From contig JAFEMH010006924.1 in assembly GCA_022495995.1 (NCBI GenBank), positions 1-64,000 on the forward strand: a DNA stretch of 64,000 nt, read 5' to 3'. The notes below the pieces were generated by a model. It searched no databases, was not told the DNA's origin, and saw only the letters and a program-made list of their open reading frames with translations. The stretch is from Adenophora triphylla var. japonica (lineage: Eukaryota; Streptophyta; Magnoliopsida; Asterales; Campanulaceae). Positions 42,804-53,806 of the stretch are shown here, piece by piece. The position numbers and the translations under genes are program-made. Each line of letters opens with the position of its first letter. Position 1 is the first letter of the stretch.

Positions 42804-44984
42804 TGTGACGACCCCAACCCTAGGCACTAAATTTAAATATTTTATTATATGCTTTTAATGATTATGATAGCTTTATGTGTTCAATTTTGTCTTTAGATTC
42901 TTAATTTAAGATAAATTGGATGAGAAGTAAATTTAGAATCTTTTGAGAAATTATTGAGTATTAAATAAAGAAACTTGGGGAAATAATAAAAATGGAAATA
43001 TGATAAATAGTACAAGGAGGTTATTTGGGTAGGATGAATTAATTGGATAAGGATTTATTTTAATTTAAAAGGGATGAAAGCCTTGATTCTAGGTTGATGG
43101 GAGGGGGGCCAAAATGTCTTGCTCCTTCCTAGGCTTGCCATGTGTCCTTCCCTCCCTCACCTCCTCTTACTCCCTTCTTCCTTCTCCTTCATTCATTCCA
43201 CTTCTTCCTAAAGAAAGCCTAGAACTCCATGGAAGCTCCCAACAACAAGCTTTGAAGCCAAGCCATTTCTCCACCAAATTCAAGTCTAAGAACATCATTG
43301 AAGTTGGGTCATCTAGGAGAATCCATCAAGATAGAAAGATCAACCTTCCATTATAAAACCCTAAGGTGAGTTGTTATGATTCCCTTCTCCTACTTGTTCA
43401 TAAGTTCTTTAAATGTTGTTCTTGTTCTTGTGATGTTGATTTCATGCCTTGGAAACCTTAATGGAAGTTGGATGATTGGAAAATGAAATTTGTTGAAGTT
43501 AGGGTTCAAGGAAGATCATTTAAAAAGGGCTTGAAATGGGTGAAATGGGTAGAGATAAATAATCTAGGGCTACTTGGTTTTGAGTTTACATGTTTGGAAT
43601 GGGACTTGGTAAGGTTAAAGTATCCTTCGGTGTTCTTGAATTAAGCTTGGTTAGAAGGAATGGAAACCTAGGCATAAAAGGGTCAAAATCTGAGTTTTGT
43701 GCTGGAGGAAGGCTTGGGCGGTCGCCCATGGGGGCTTGAGCGGCCGCCCATCGCCACAGAAACAATATTTGCCTTTAAAGTCCACTTGGGCGGTCGCCCA
43801 AGTGGTGAGGGCGGTCGCCCATCATGGCAGAAACACTTCATTCCTTTGAAAACCCACTTGGGCGGTCGCCCAAGTGGTTAGGGCGGTCGCCCATGCCCCT
43901 GAACCAACCTTTTTCAATTTAAACAAGAATTGTTTAGCAAGTTGTTTGGCCACTTATAAATTGTGACTCCCACTTAGTAATCGAACTTGAACCTTCATTG
44001 AGATCTTGTATCTTTGAATATGGAATTTGTAGGGTAGGTTAATGATCCCTCAGTTCCTTGATGTTATATATATTGTTGTTGACGTTGCTTAGTGTATTCA
44101 TAAATTGTTGCACTTTGATATTTATTGGGCATGAGTATATATTACCATGTGGCTATTGTTTATCCCTTTTGTGGATTTATTTCAAGTAACTACTATGTGC
44201 TTGATAATTTGTTAATCAGCTGATATTGGGGGTATAACGTAATACGATCAATTATGGAAGTGTGACCTAATGTGATCGGATTATGTTATACCTGTGACCG
44301 TCCCCTCACGGCCACGCGGTTGGGGTTATAGCATGTATTGAGCCAAAAGCCTTACAGAGTTGCTACTATCTTATTTGGTTCCCTGAAAAAATGGGTCTTA
44401 TAAGATGTGAGTATTGCTTAAGCAGCTCACCTAAGATTGGAGTATTATTATACCCAATGTTGTACGACTATTGTTCAGACGGGAAAAGGTAAACCAAAGG
44501 TAACGTAAGGTGTTTACAGTTTTTCCAACGTGTTATGTGTTGCATTTATTTGGCATATTGTTGCATACATAATAGCTTGCTGAGATTTATTCTCACCCCT
44601 CTCCCTTTAATGTTTTAGATCCCGAGACAGGCGGACCGGCCAAGTAAGGACGGAGAGGAGTTTGGAGTAATCTTTTGGGTATTGTCGGGGTATGTATAGG
44701 GTGACGTATAAAATGTATTTTGGTAATTCCTTTATTGGAGTTTGTAATTATAAACTTTAAATTCTACGTCATAACCTAAATCTTTTGTAACTAAACAGTG
44801 TTCGCTTTCAAAGTTGGTCAACTCCTCCTCCAATGTGGAGTGGAGTAGAGTTCTTTTGAAACGGTTATGTTATTGATGTTTATATTTGAAAGTTAAAGTG
44901 AAGTTTAAAAGTTTAGTGTTTTTGGGTTAGTTTGAGGACGCTCCAACTCGGGACACGTGTAGGTTCCGGGTCGGGGTCCTCACA
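42804..44984 (+). repeat. 5' LTR of the Del-like element, 2181 bp
   Basis: Starts TGTGACGACCCCAACCC and ends GGGTCGGGGTCCTCACA, which are imperfect inverted ends with the canonical TG...CA. The interior includes a GC-rich palindromic repeat block (43700-43900). The mate LTR is not in the window, so the age cannot be estimated here. Confidence 0.85.
43712..43900. repeat. GGGCGGTCGCCC palindromic repeats in the LTR
   Basis: GGGCGGTCGCCC-type units occur six times. Two sit in an extended palindrome with 11-bp perfect arms, CCACTTGGGCG and CGCCCAAGTGG, separated by GT (about 43782 and 43854; period about 72 bp). The CG density is far above that of the surrounding AT-rich LTR. Confidence 0.9.
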
Positions 44985-44985
44985 G

Positions 44986-44998
44986 TTGATATCAGAGC
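44986..44998 (+). promoter_or_regulatory. Primer binding site (initiator-Met tRNA type)
   Basis: TTGATATCAGAGC starts 2 bases after the LTR end. The standard iMet primer site is TGGTATCAGAGC; one internal G-to-A difference is visible. Confidence 0.85.
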
Positions 44999-45040
44999 TC
45001 GGTTAGAATTCTCGGGTAGAGTCTAGCTGAGTGAGAGTGT

Positions 45041-46018
45041 GTGATAACTGACGTCGAGTGTTTAATGCAGGCGTTTGTTAAAATGGCGGGAAATGATGGT
45101 GATCAGAATCGGGCTTTGGGTGATGGTGGTAACCCAAATGTTGAAATGATGGATATGTTCCGAGTGTTCCTTCAGACTATGGCAAATCAGAATCAAGGTA
45201 GGCAACAACAAGAAGGCAGACAAGGGCAACATGGTCTAGAGAAGTTCGTGAAGATGTCTCCTCCTAGCTTCAACGGAGATCCGGATCCGGTGAAGGCTGA
45301 GAGGTGGCTTAAGGCTATGAATAAGATTTTCGCGGCTATGGAGAGTTCGGATGCCGAGAAGGTGAGATGCGCCGTTTTCAAGTTGGAAGGACCCGCGAAG
45401 CACTGGTGGCAGGTAGTGAAGGATGGTTGGGACCGGGATTTGACACCGCAGACTTGGGAGAACTTTACACGCAAGTTCCGGGATCACTTCATTCCGATGG
45501 TTACTAGAGACAAGAAGGAAGGTGAGTTTTTGAAACTGGAGCAAGGTACCATGACTATAGCACAGTATTCAGCAAAGTTCACAGAGTTAGCCCGATATTG
45601 TCCTCATTTGGTGCCAGATGAAGAGAGGCGAGTCTACCGGTTTGTGAAGGGTTTAAGGGTTGAAGTTCCGGAAGCGATTATTGACGCATAACTTTGCCAA
45701 CTTCCAAGCGACGTAAATATGGCGTATCGGATTGAGAATGACATAGAGGAGCATCGTGGTAAGAATGAAGGCGGAAACGAAATAGATTCCAAGGTCAAGG
45801 TTCGGGACGAGAATAGAGTTCGGCCAGGGACATTCACCCCGGGAGCAAATCGAGGAGGAAATGTGGCGACTCCGGCAAATCGTGCGACTCCAGGTCAGTC
45901 TGGGACAGTGTGTGGTTATTGTAAGAAGCTAGGGCATTCGGAGGACAAGTGTTGGAGCAAGCGAGGAAAATGTTTAGAGTGTGGGGCGACGAGGCCATTT
46001 CAGGAAGAATTGTCCTAG
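45041..46018 (+). pseudogene. gag of the Del-like element
   Basis: A Met at about 45041 or 45068 starts a gag protein: 'MSPPSFNGDPDPVKAERWLK' (capsid start), 'AMNKIFAAMESSDAEKVRCA', 'KHWWQVVKDGW', 'TWENFTRKFRDHFIPMVTR', 'LEQGTMTIAQYSAKFTELAR' and 'RFVKGLRVEVPE'. A TAA at 45689 interrupts it; the context (GCA-TAA-CTT) fits a CAA-to-TAA change. The frame then continues with 'MAYRIENDIEEHRGK' and a CCHC zinc knuckle 'CGYCKKLGHSEDKC'. It is the structural nucleocapsid/capsid precursor that packages the element's RNA. A frameshift after the knuckle precedes protease. Confidence 0.88.
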
Positions 46019-46139
46019 GTGGCGAGAATAAGCAAGCGACGGAGTGCCGGATTTGGGGGACAAGGCGGTGGTGTGAAGAGAGGTCTAGATGGGAAACCCG
46101 AAGATAGGGTGCAAGGTCGAGTGTTTGCCTTGGGTCGAG

Positions 46140-47032
46140 AGAGGTCGATCCCAATCTTGTCATTAGAGGTATAGTTCTGTCTCAGAGTTAAGGCCCGCAT
46201 TCTTATAGATCCCGGGTCTTCCCATTCATTTGTGGCATCGCATTTTTCATTCTCATTGCATACTTTGCCTGAATCTATGCCTTATGTGTTGGAGGTCTCT
46301 ACTCCTATGGGAGAGTGCCTCACATCTTCTTTGATATATCCTGGTTGTGATGTGACTATATGTGGGCATGTATTGCCGGTGGATTTGATCGAGTTACCAA
46401 TCCGTGATTTTGATGTGATCCTTGGGATGGATTGGTTGAGTCAGTGTCATGCTTTGGTAGACTGTCGTAGAAAACGAGTCTCATTTGCTATGCCTGACGT
46501 GCCTACTTTTATATTTGATGCGGATAGATCTATGTTCGGTTTACATGTTATTTCCGCTTTAAAGTCTAGGAAGATGCTATCTAAAGGGTGTGCGGGTTAC
46601 TTGGCTTATGTGGTAGATTCCAATAAGAAGTCCCCCGAGTTAGCTCATGTTCCGGTTGTTAATGAATTTAGTGATGTGTTTTCTAGTGAGTACTCTATGC
46701 CTCCGGATCGTGAGGTAGAGTTTTGCATTGACTTAGTGCCCGGTACCTCACCTATCTCTAAAGCACCCTATAGAATGGCTCCGGCCGAGTTAAAAGAGTT
46801 GAAGGTCCAATTGCAAGAATTGTTAGACCGAGGTTTTATTCGTCCTAGTGTGTCTCCGTGGGGAGCACCGGTCTTATTTGTTAGGAAGAAGGATGGTACC
46901 TTACGATTGTGTATTGACTATCGTTTGTTGAACCAAGCCACCATTAAGAATAAATACCCTCTCCCGCATATAGATGAATTGTTTGACCAACTTCAAGGTT
47001 CCGTTATCTACTCTAAGCTTGACTTGAGAAGC
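46140..47032 (+). pseudogene. Protease and N-terminal reverse transcriptase of the Del-like element
   Basis: Open from a stop near 46170 to 47032. Protease: '[16 protein letters not shown]' near 46203, where the usual catalytic D-S/T-G reads D-P-G, then '[20 protein letters not shown]'. RT: '[19 protein letters not shown]', '[18 protein letters not shown]', '[19 protein letters not shown]', '[18 protein letters not shown]', '[17 protein letters not shown]' and 'YSKLDLRS'. It ends where the family would continue with G-Y-H-Q. RT copies genomic RNA to cDNA; the catalytic F/YxDD part is missing because Tat element 2 is inserted at this point. Confidence 0.9.
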
Positions 47033-48780
47033 TGTGATGATGTGTATCCGAAAATTTTCCCATTTTTTGTTTTTGTTTAAAAGAAAATCAACGAAAACGG
47101 AGTCGCCACGCCATTTTAATTTTGAGGGTCAAAACTTTGAAAAAAGCCCGAGATCAGAGATTTAGGTTCGGAGGTCATGTTACGCGCCGGGAAGGACGTT
47201 AGTGTGCACCCGACGCGCCTCGTAAAACGAGTCTTCCAAGCTGAAAATCATTTGTGTGTGTGTGTGTGTGTGTGTTTTGGCCAAAATAAGTTGAAACTCA
47301 GAAAAGTAAAAATTGGGATATCTTTTTAAGACTTTAAACTGATCCCATGATTTTTTGGAAGATTTTTGGATTGAGATTTGGTACTCAAAAGACCTTTTGA
47401 AGTTGAGAGCCATTTCTGCCAGAATGAAAAAGGCAGTGGACCTTTGATTTTGAAATGGATTCAAGGGTCTTAAAACTTCATAATCTGGATAAACTCAGAG
47501 AATGAAAGTTGTTCTAGACACCTTAAATAAGATTTGTGCGAAGGAATTTTCCATTTTGGAGAAGATTTGAGGGGTCAAAACCTTCTGGAAACCTCAGATA
47601 TGAGATCTGGATTCCCAGAAGCTGATGAACTAGCCTCTGAAAGAAAATTTGAAAAGAGGAGTTTTACTCACCCAAAAAATAAAGTAAAAATATGTCTGGA
47701 AAGCTCTGGATGTTGGCTACAAAAAGTGTTTTGTAGTCAACACCAAATTCCAAGTTCATCTGTGTCCAAAAATTAAGACCATGGACTGAGGTCTGAGAAA
47801 ATTGCTACTGGACAGCAACTTCTCAAGAAAGAAAATATGATTTTAAAAGGGGGTTTTGCATCCATGCTTGTCCCCATTTCCCTAGGTTTTGGTTAGTGAT
47901 CACTAGACATTTTAGTGGTGAATCAACTATACCAAACCATCCTTGGGGTACATTAGGACTAAGCATTTCATTTGCTTGGGAAGGGGATTTTTATCCTTTG
48001 AAAATGAGATTTTATGCTTGAAAATGGTTTTTAGGGTTTTGAAAATGAGTTTTCTTTGTAAGAAAGTAAGAAAACTTGAAAATAATTTTGATCTTTGTAG
48101 AAGATCATCCATGGAGATGGTCTTCCATGGTGATCTTCTTAGATCTAGAGCAAGAAGATGAAAGAACTACATTTTGTAGTTTGAAGATGCATGCATGGAT
48201 GAGATTTAGGGTTAGGAAGAGGAGGGTTTACCAATCTTCCTTGTGTTCTTGAGTGTTTGGCTTGAGTGTATGAGTGTTTAGGGCTTTAATATGAGAGTGA
48301 GTGGATGAGTATGAGTTGGGAAAGATTGGAGAGAAAATGGTGACAATTCAAGTGAATTCTCAGCTTTGTTTTCTCTCTATATTTCGCCGAGAGGTTCGGT
48401 GCAAAATGTGTTGTTCCTCTTTATTTTTGTATTTGGAGGGCTCAATTTATAGCCCTCTGAAAATGCAAACCTATCCGCGCGGACAAGTCCCCTCAGCGTG
48501 CACTGTTCATTAATTGCTGCTTCAGGCTTTGGACAAGAGGAATATTTCTTTTCAAAATTCAAATTGACCAGCCAGATTATGTTTCCAGCATTTCTATTTG
48601 TGGTTTTATTCTTTTGTTTTTCTTTTTTAAGATTCTTTTTAAGGTTTAACCTTAAATAACAATGCCCATTTTACCCTCACTTTGTTAGAAATGTTAGGAT
48701 TGTTAGGAATTGTTAGAAATGTTATAACTTTCGTTAATCTTCTAACGAAAATTCTAACAAGCTCAAATTGGAGCACTTAC
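47033..48780 (-). repeat. Probable 3' LTR region of Tat element 2
   Basis: Starts TGTGATGATG and includes the 'gagtcgccac' motif, a (GT)n run at 47253-47274, a minus-strand TATA box (48452-48441), and a degenerate copy of the element's CG palindrome at 48470. Its inner edge is undefined. No gene is seen here. Confidence 0.5.
48441..48452 (-). promoter_or_regulatory. Candidate LTR TATA box, Tat element 2
   Basis: GCTATAAATTGAG on the minus strand, framed by an inverted GAGGGCT/AGCCCTC pair. A CCTATCCGCGCGGAcAaG palindrome copy lies about 20 bp upstream, at 48470-48487. Confidence 0.5.
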
Positions 48781-48886
48781 AGTAGCCCCTCGGCGACGGC
48801 GCTTTCGAAGGAAGCGGGGTCGTCGATAAGGTAAGGCTCCATATTTGGCGGGATGATCGAGTGATCGGGTGGGTGAACCTAGCGAT

Positions 48887-48931
48887 AGGCTACCTACGTA
48901 TCCCGAATGGGAATCAAGCCGATCGTAGTTC
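48887..48931. other. Conserved GCCTACGT...CGTAGTTC block, copy 3
   Basis: 'ggctacctacgtatcc', 'gggaatcaagcc' and 'cgtagttc'. It lies in the 3' untranslated region of Tat element 2. Confidence 0.8.
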
Positions 48932-49135
48932 GGGTCTTTGACCACTGGAGATGATGGCGTTTTAGGTGCCTCGAACACGATGAGCGAGTTCTACGGTCGG
49001 TTCTTTGGAAAGAAACTTCTGCTGGGGATAAGAGATGACCATTTTCGGTCGATGGCTATCCGCTCTGTTTGGGGATAGGAATGACCATTTTCGGTCTCTG
49101 CTGGGGATGATTGCGATTTATCGCTTTCCTAGTGA

Positions 49136-49312
49136 TAGCGTCTTAGGTGCCTCAAACCTTGAAGATGGCGTTTTAGGTGCCTCGAACCTTGGAGATGGCG
49201 TTTTAGGTGCCTCGAACCTTGGAGATGGCGTTTTAGGTGCCTCGAACCTCGAAGATGGCATCTTAGGTGCCTCGAACCTTGATGATGATGGCTTTTTAGG
49301 CGCCTCGGACCT
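49136..49312. repeat. 30-bp tandem repeat, 6 copies
   Basis: 'ttaggtgcctcgaaccttg' recurs at 49143, 49173, 49203, 49233 and 49263, and in diverged form at about 49296. The exact 30-bp period keeps a 10-residue frame ('GVLGASNLGD') that is a repeat artefact. A related single copy is at about 48961. Confidence 0.95.
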
Positions 49313-49397
49313 TAATTTGAAATGGCCTTTCGGTGGACTTCGTCTGCTGCCGAAGGAGAGGGTGACCGTTTTGGTCGAGGGGCTGGACCTAATGATA

Positions 49398-49442
49398 GGC
49401 TACCTACGTATCCCTAGTGGGAATCAAGCCCTTTCGTAGTTC
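49398..49442. other. Conserved GCCTACGT...CGTAGTTC block, copy 4
   Basis: 'ggctacctacgtatcc', 'gggaatcaagcc' and 'cgtagttc', almost identical to copy 3 about 510 bp to the left. The two copies flank the 30-bp repeat, so this segment was duplicated. Confidence 0.8.
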
Positions 49443-49559
49443 GAGTACTACTCGAGATTCCGTTGGCTTTTGGGATTCCGTTAACTTTCTTTGGGGATTT
49501 CGTTAGCCTTTCTTTGAGGAAAATCGAGACGTATTCGTGCAGGAAATCGGTCTTACGTT

Positions 49560-50620
49560 TGGCTAGTTGGATGATTTTGATGAAAGATACGGGATCTCGT
49601 TATCTTTCTCAGGGAGATCGGTCTTACGTTTTACTACCGGGGAAGATTTTGATGAAAGATACGGGATCTCGTTATCTTTCTCGGGGCACTCGGTCTTACG
49701 TTTGGCTTGCTTAGGGGTGATTTTGATGAAAGATACGGGATCTCGTTATCTTTCTCGGGGCACTCGGTCTTACGTTTCTTGCTAGGGGTGATTTTGATGA
49801 AAGATACGGGATCTCGTTATCTTTCTCGGGGCACTCGGTCTTACGTTTGGCTTGCGGGATGATTTTGATGAAAGATACGGGATCTCGTTATCTTTCTCGG
49901 GGCACTCGGTCTTACGTTTGGCTAGCTTAGGGAATGATTTTGATGAAAGATACGGGATCTCGTTATCTTTCTCGGGGCACTCGGTCTTACGTTTGCTAGG
50001 GATGATTTTGATGAAAGATACGGGATCTCGTTATCTTTCTCGGGGCACTCGGTCTTACGTTTGACTGTAGGGATGATTTTGATGAAAGATACGGGATCTC
50101 GTTATCTTTCTCGGGGCACTCGGTCTTACGTTTGGCTAGGGATGATTTTGATGAAAGATACGGGATCTCGTTATCTTTCTCGGGGCACTCGGTCTTACGT
50201 TTGGCTACTTGGGGATGATTTTGATGAAAGATACGGGATCTCGTTATCTTTCTCGGGGCACTCGGTCTTACGTTTGGCTGTAGGGGATGATTTTGATGAA
50301 AGATACGGGATCTCGTTATCTTTCTCGGGGCACTCGGTCTTACGTTTCTTGCTTAGGGAATGATTTTGATGAAAGATACGGGATCTCACGTTATCTTTCT
50401 CGGGGCACTCGGTCTTACGTTTGGCTATAGGGAAGATTTTGATGAAAGATACGGGATCCGTTATCTTTCTCGGGGCACTCGGTCTTACGTTTGTGCCGGG
50501 AAGATTTTGATGAAAGATACGGGATCCGTTATCTTTCTCGGGGCCTCGGTCTTACGTTTTTGGATTTTGATGAAAGATACGGGATCTCGATCTTTCTGTC
50601 TTACGTTTCTAGGGCTTGAT
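49560..50620. repeat. ~72-bp tandem repeat, 15 copies
   Basis: 'gattttgatgaaagatacgg' recurs at 49573, 49645, 49719, 49790, 49861, 49936, 50004, 50075, 50144, 50217, 50289, 50362, 50435, 50503 and 50563. Periods are mostly 68-75 bp. The first 50 bp of each unit ('gatctcgttatctttctcgg', 'actcggtcttacgttt') are almost invariant, while the last 10-20 bp vary in length and sequence. It lies between the 3' LTR zone and antisense gene 1. Confidence 0.97.
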
Positions 50621-50716
50621 GTGACTTTGGTTAACTTTGGTTAACTCTGTCAAGTTAGGGGGAATTGCGAGTCACGAAATTTTAAGGGGCAAAAGGGTCA
50701 TTTTGACCCTTGCAAT

Positions 50717-50734
50717 CCTATCCGCGCGGATAGG
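50717..50734 (+). promoter_or_regulatory. CCTATCCGCGCGGATAGG palindrome upstream of antisense gene 1
   Basis: Perfect 18-bp palindrome, 167 bp upstream of the ATG at 50901. A second perfect copy lies at 54130-54147 and a degenerate one near the LTR TATA box at 48470. Copies 1 and 2 are both preceded by GCAAT. Confidence 0.8.
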
Positions 50735-50900
50735 AGGCTGAAAGTCGAGGTATTAATTAGGGCCAACGCCCTTTTCTTCTTCTTCCTCGGTCTTTTCAAT
50801 TTTTTTTACGCACTTACGAGGGAGAGAGAGAGAAGCTGAGAACCTCCATTGAAGGGCCAAAAGCTTCAAAAATCTTCCGATTTCTTCGATTTTTCGAGCA

Positions 50901-53806
50901 ATGGAACACGGGAAGGCGCTTTTCAAGGCCAAGGGCGTGGCCCGGTAGCGGAGAGGCGGTGGAGCTTGTCAGGATGAGGAGGCATTACAATCTTTCGCAA
51001 TCGGTTGCGGAGGAGTCCTACCCGATGCTTGGCAACATTGGGCTTCGGATTCGAATCTCCGAACGGTATACTTTGAAACCCTTTGATCCCTTTGTTGATT
51101 TCTTGTTTGAAATTTGAATTTTGGGTGATTTTTGAAATTTTTGTTTGAAATTGAATATTGATGTTCATTGTCTTTGAATCTTGATGATTATGTGAGTAAC
51201 CCAAAATGTGCATTTTGCTTGGGAAAAAGAATTGGCATTTTTGCCATTTTTTTTTTGTATCCGAAAATTGCATGTGAAAATTCGAAAATTGTGAATTTTT
51301 ATTTTTTTTTTGAAATTGAATATTGCATGTTGATGATGATGATTTTTTTTTTTTTGAAATTGAATATTGATATTGATAAATGATGCAATGCATGCATTTT
51401 GTTTGGAAAGAATGGGCGTTTTGCCAATATGAGATGTATGTATGTTTAGGATTTTATTATATTTTTTTTTTTGAAACGTGGGACGGATTTTTCCTCCCGT
51501 TGCATGTAAGATGGATGATATGCATGTATGCAATTTTTTTTTTTGAGATGATGGATGGTATGCATGTTATTTTATGAAAATGGGACGGAGTTTTTACTTC
51601 CGTAGGAATGCATCTTCTTTTTTTTTTTTGATGAATGCATTGGAATTTGCTGAGAATCGTTTTCTTTTATGCGAGAAAAATGGGGCTATGCTCATTGTAT
51701 CTTTGTTATCTTTGTCGAAATTTTTTTAATGCATGTGTATGCTCTCTCTTTTTTTTTGTGTAAATGCAAATGCACTTTTTTTTTTTTGACATTTTCTCTC
51801 TTTTTTTTTTTACAGGGCGGAAACCGTTTTGTGACGGAGCAGCTGAACAAAATGAAGACTCGAGGATCGGTGGAGTCCGTGATTGACTTGTGGGACCGGC
51901 TTCCGAATGCGGGCCGAGGAGCTTTGCCGAGTCCGAGACAGATCGTTGTCGAGACGGGGCTTTGGGAGTTCGTTGAGTGCTTGAGGGGGCTGGTCAAGTT
52001 CCCTAAGAGCAAGGGCTTGATGTTTGCTGCAGCGCGGCATTGGTGGGGCGCGACCCACACCTTCCACTTCTTACGGGGCGAGGCTACGGTTACGCCCTCA
52101 GACTATCTTTGCGATTACGGGCTGTCCTTTAATGGGCGCGGCATTGAGTGGCGGGATGGCTACGGCGATGCGTCTGCGAGCTCTTACGGGATTTTCCCCT
52201 ATTCCCAAAAGGGGATGGGGATGGAGTATGCCGTGGTCTACGGCAAGATCGTGGAGACCATAGCGAGTTACGAGGTGGGGAGGAGAGGATAGGCGCCGAT
52301 CAGTTGCCGGGGCCTTCTTGTGGTTTGCTTTTTCGAGCACGCTCTTTGGACATGCTTTGAGGGACGGCGGTCTTTGCCTTGTTGAGGTCCTTGGAGGACA
52401 TGGAGACGGCGGAGATGTCTCGTGGGGAGAGGCGAGGCAGCGAGCTTTATTTTGCTCTTGATAGGTACGGTCGGAAGGGCTGTGAGCTCTTTGTCTTGCT
52501 TTGAGTTTGCCACTGGAGGTATAAGCTCTCTTTTTGCTTTCCCTCTTTTTTTTTTTTTTTGAGCACGCACTTTTCTTTTGCCTTTGGATTGATTGGATTT
52601 TTACCTTTCGCGGTATGGGCGTTGGAGTTTTTCCACGTCACGATGTGGCGGCGGCCGGCGGAGTACGTCGGGCGTATCCGGCCATGCGGTCTTGGTCCCA
52701 AGCATGCCGGGAGAAGATAAGCTCCGGGGCGTACGACTCTCGAGTACGCGGATTGCCTTCCTTTGACGGAGGCCGAGACGAGATGAGGGGATGATATTCT
52801 TCCCACAGGATCGCTTTGAGGTGGCGCATTGAAGAGCGGCGAGATACGGGCTTTGTGCGGCGGAGGATTTTGAGGGTCGACTGCGATGCATATTATACGG
52901 GAGAGAGGGTGACGCGCCGGCATGGCGTGGGTCGCCTTTGAGGACACCGGTGGAGCCTCCCGTCGATATGATGCACCCGGCGATCGGTCAGTGACTGGGA
53001 TGATTCTGCGAGCCGGCACTTCTCGGATTTCGTGGCGATTGAGCCATATGCGACATTCGTCTTGAGGAGGCGAGGATGCCTCGGGTTACGGATAGGGAGG
53101 GGCTTGGGATCCGCGGTACCCTCGGACGGATTTTTCCTATATCCCAGGATGGGGTCCGATTGAGGTGCGAATCCCTCGGCCGGCGACTTCCACGAGCTTT
53201 CCGGCCTCGTCAGGAGTATGAAGGTATGGCTTCACCTTTTCCCCTTCTTTTCTTTCTTTTGTTTCATCATCTTTAGCATCACTTCTTTTTTTTGACGCTT
53301 TTGCTTTTGTGCGGTTTTCGGAGGTGGTCGTCGAGAAGGCGACGAAGCAAGTGATCGAGGCAAGAGATTCATCGGGAGGATGGTCGCTTGCGGGGCTCCT
53401 CGAGCTAGAGCGAGCGACCACGGCCGCGCGCTGTCGAGACGGGAGGCTTCCCTATTCGCTCGAGACTTCTTCGAGACTCCTCTGTCTCCTCTCCTTGATC
53501 CCAGCGCGGTGCGCCTTCGGATCACGTCATTCTCGGGGATCCACACGGGCGGGGACACGTTTGGCGGCATGGCGGGTCGTCTTCGTACGTGCGGGAGTCG
53601 ACGCCTTCACCTTCGGATACGATTTTTCGCGAGATCTCGGCTTGCCCTATCGGAGCGTGGGTTGGTCTGATGAGCCTCTTTACGGAGACGAGGACGATTA
53701 CGAGCCCGAGATTTTCGGGGCTCTGAGGAGCGGGCCCGAGTCGCAAGAGGGGCCGGGGGCAGACATCGGGCACTGGAGACTCCGATTGATTTTTTTTTTT
53801 GAGATT
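50901..53806 (+). pseudogene. Antisense gene 1 of Tat element 2: PMD protein, disrupted
   Basis: Presumed exon 1 starts at ATG 50901 ('MEHGKALFKAKGVAR') and hits a stop or frameshift at once; it would end near the GT at 51065. A long T-tract-rich intron follows. Exon 2 (acceptor TTTTACAG, from about 51816) is a plant mobile domain: 'DLWDRLPNAGRGALPSPRQI', 'VETGLWEFVECLRGLVKFPK' and 'ARHWWGATHTFHFLRGEATV'. The frame ends at 52292. Later pieces (52600-53220 and 53309-53806) are less certain exons with frameshifts, and include 'GIHTGGDTFGGMAGRL'. The layout matches antisense gene A of Tat element 1. It is not translatable as it stands. Confidence 0.65.
51100..51815 (+). other. T-tract-rich intron of antisense gene 1
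   Basis: Contains about nine runs of 8 or more T, several embedded in repeated 'gaaattgaatattg' and 'atgcatg' segments, and ends with TTTTTTTTTTACAG. It is unusually T-rich even for a plant intron. The 13-amino-acid-type repeats in minus-strand frames are by-products. Confidence 0.6.

Larger units (their letters stand above)
42804..47032 (+). mobile_element. Tekay/Del-like Ty3 retrotransposon, 3' truncated
   Basis: A 5' LTR (42804-44984), a tRNA-iMet-type primer site, then gag and protease-RT on the plus strand. It inserted into the integrase gene of Tat element 1 and is itself cut at 47032, inside RT, by Tat element 2. The remaining RT, RNase H, integrase and 3' LTR should lie to the right of the window. 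Confidence 0.85.

Noticed and set aside
45193..45544. Minus-strand frames over the Del-like gag
   Set aside because: They lie opposite a recognisable gag domain on the plus strand.
49463..50644. A tandemly repeated 24-residue protein ('MKDTGSRYLSRG' units)
   Set aside because: The 72-bp unit is a multiple of three, so any frame stays open briefly. Frame changes occur wherever the tail length changes, and the region is non-coding in related elements.
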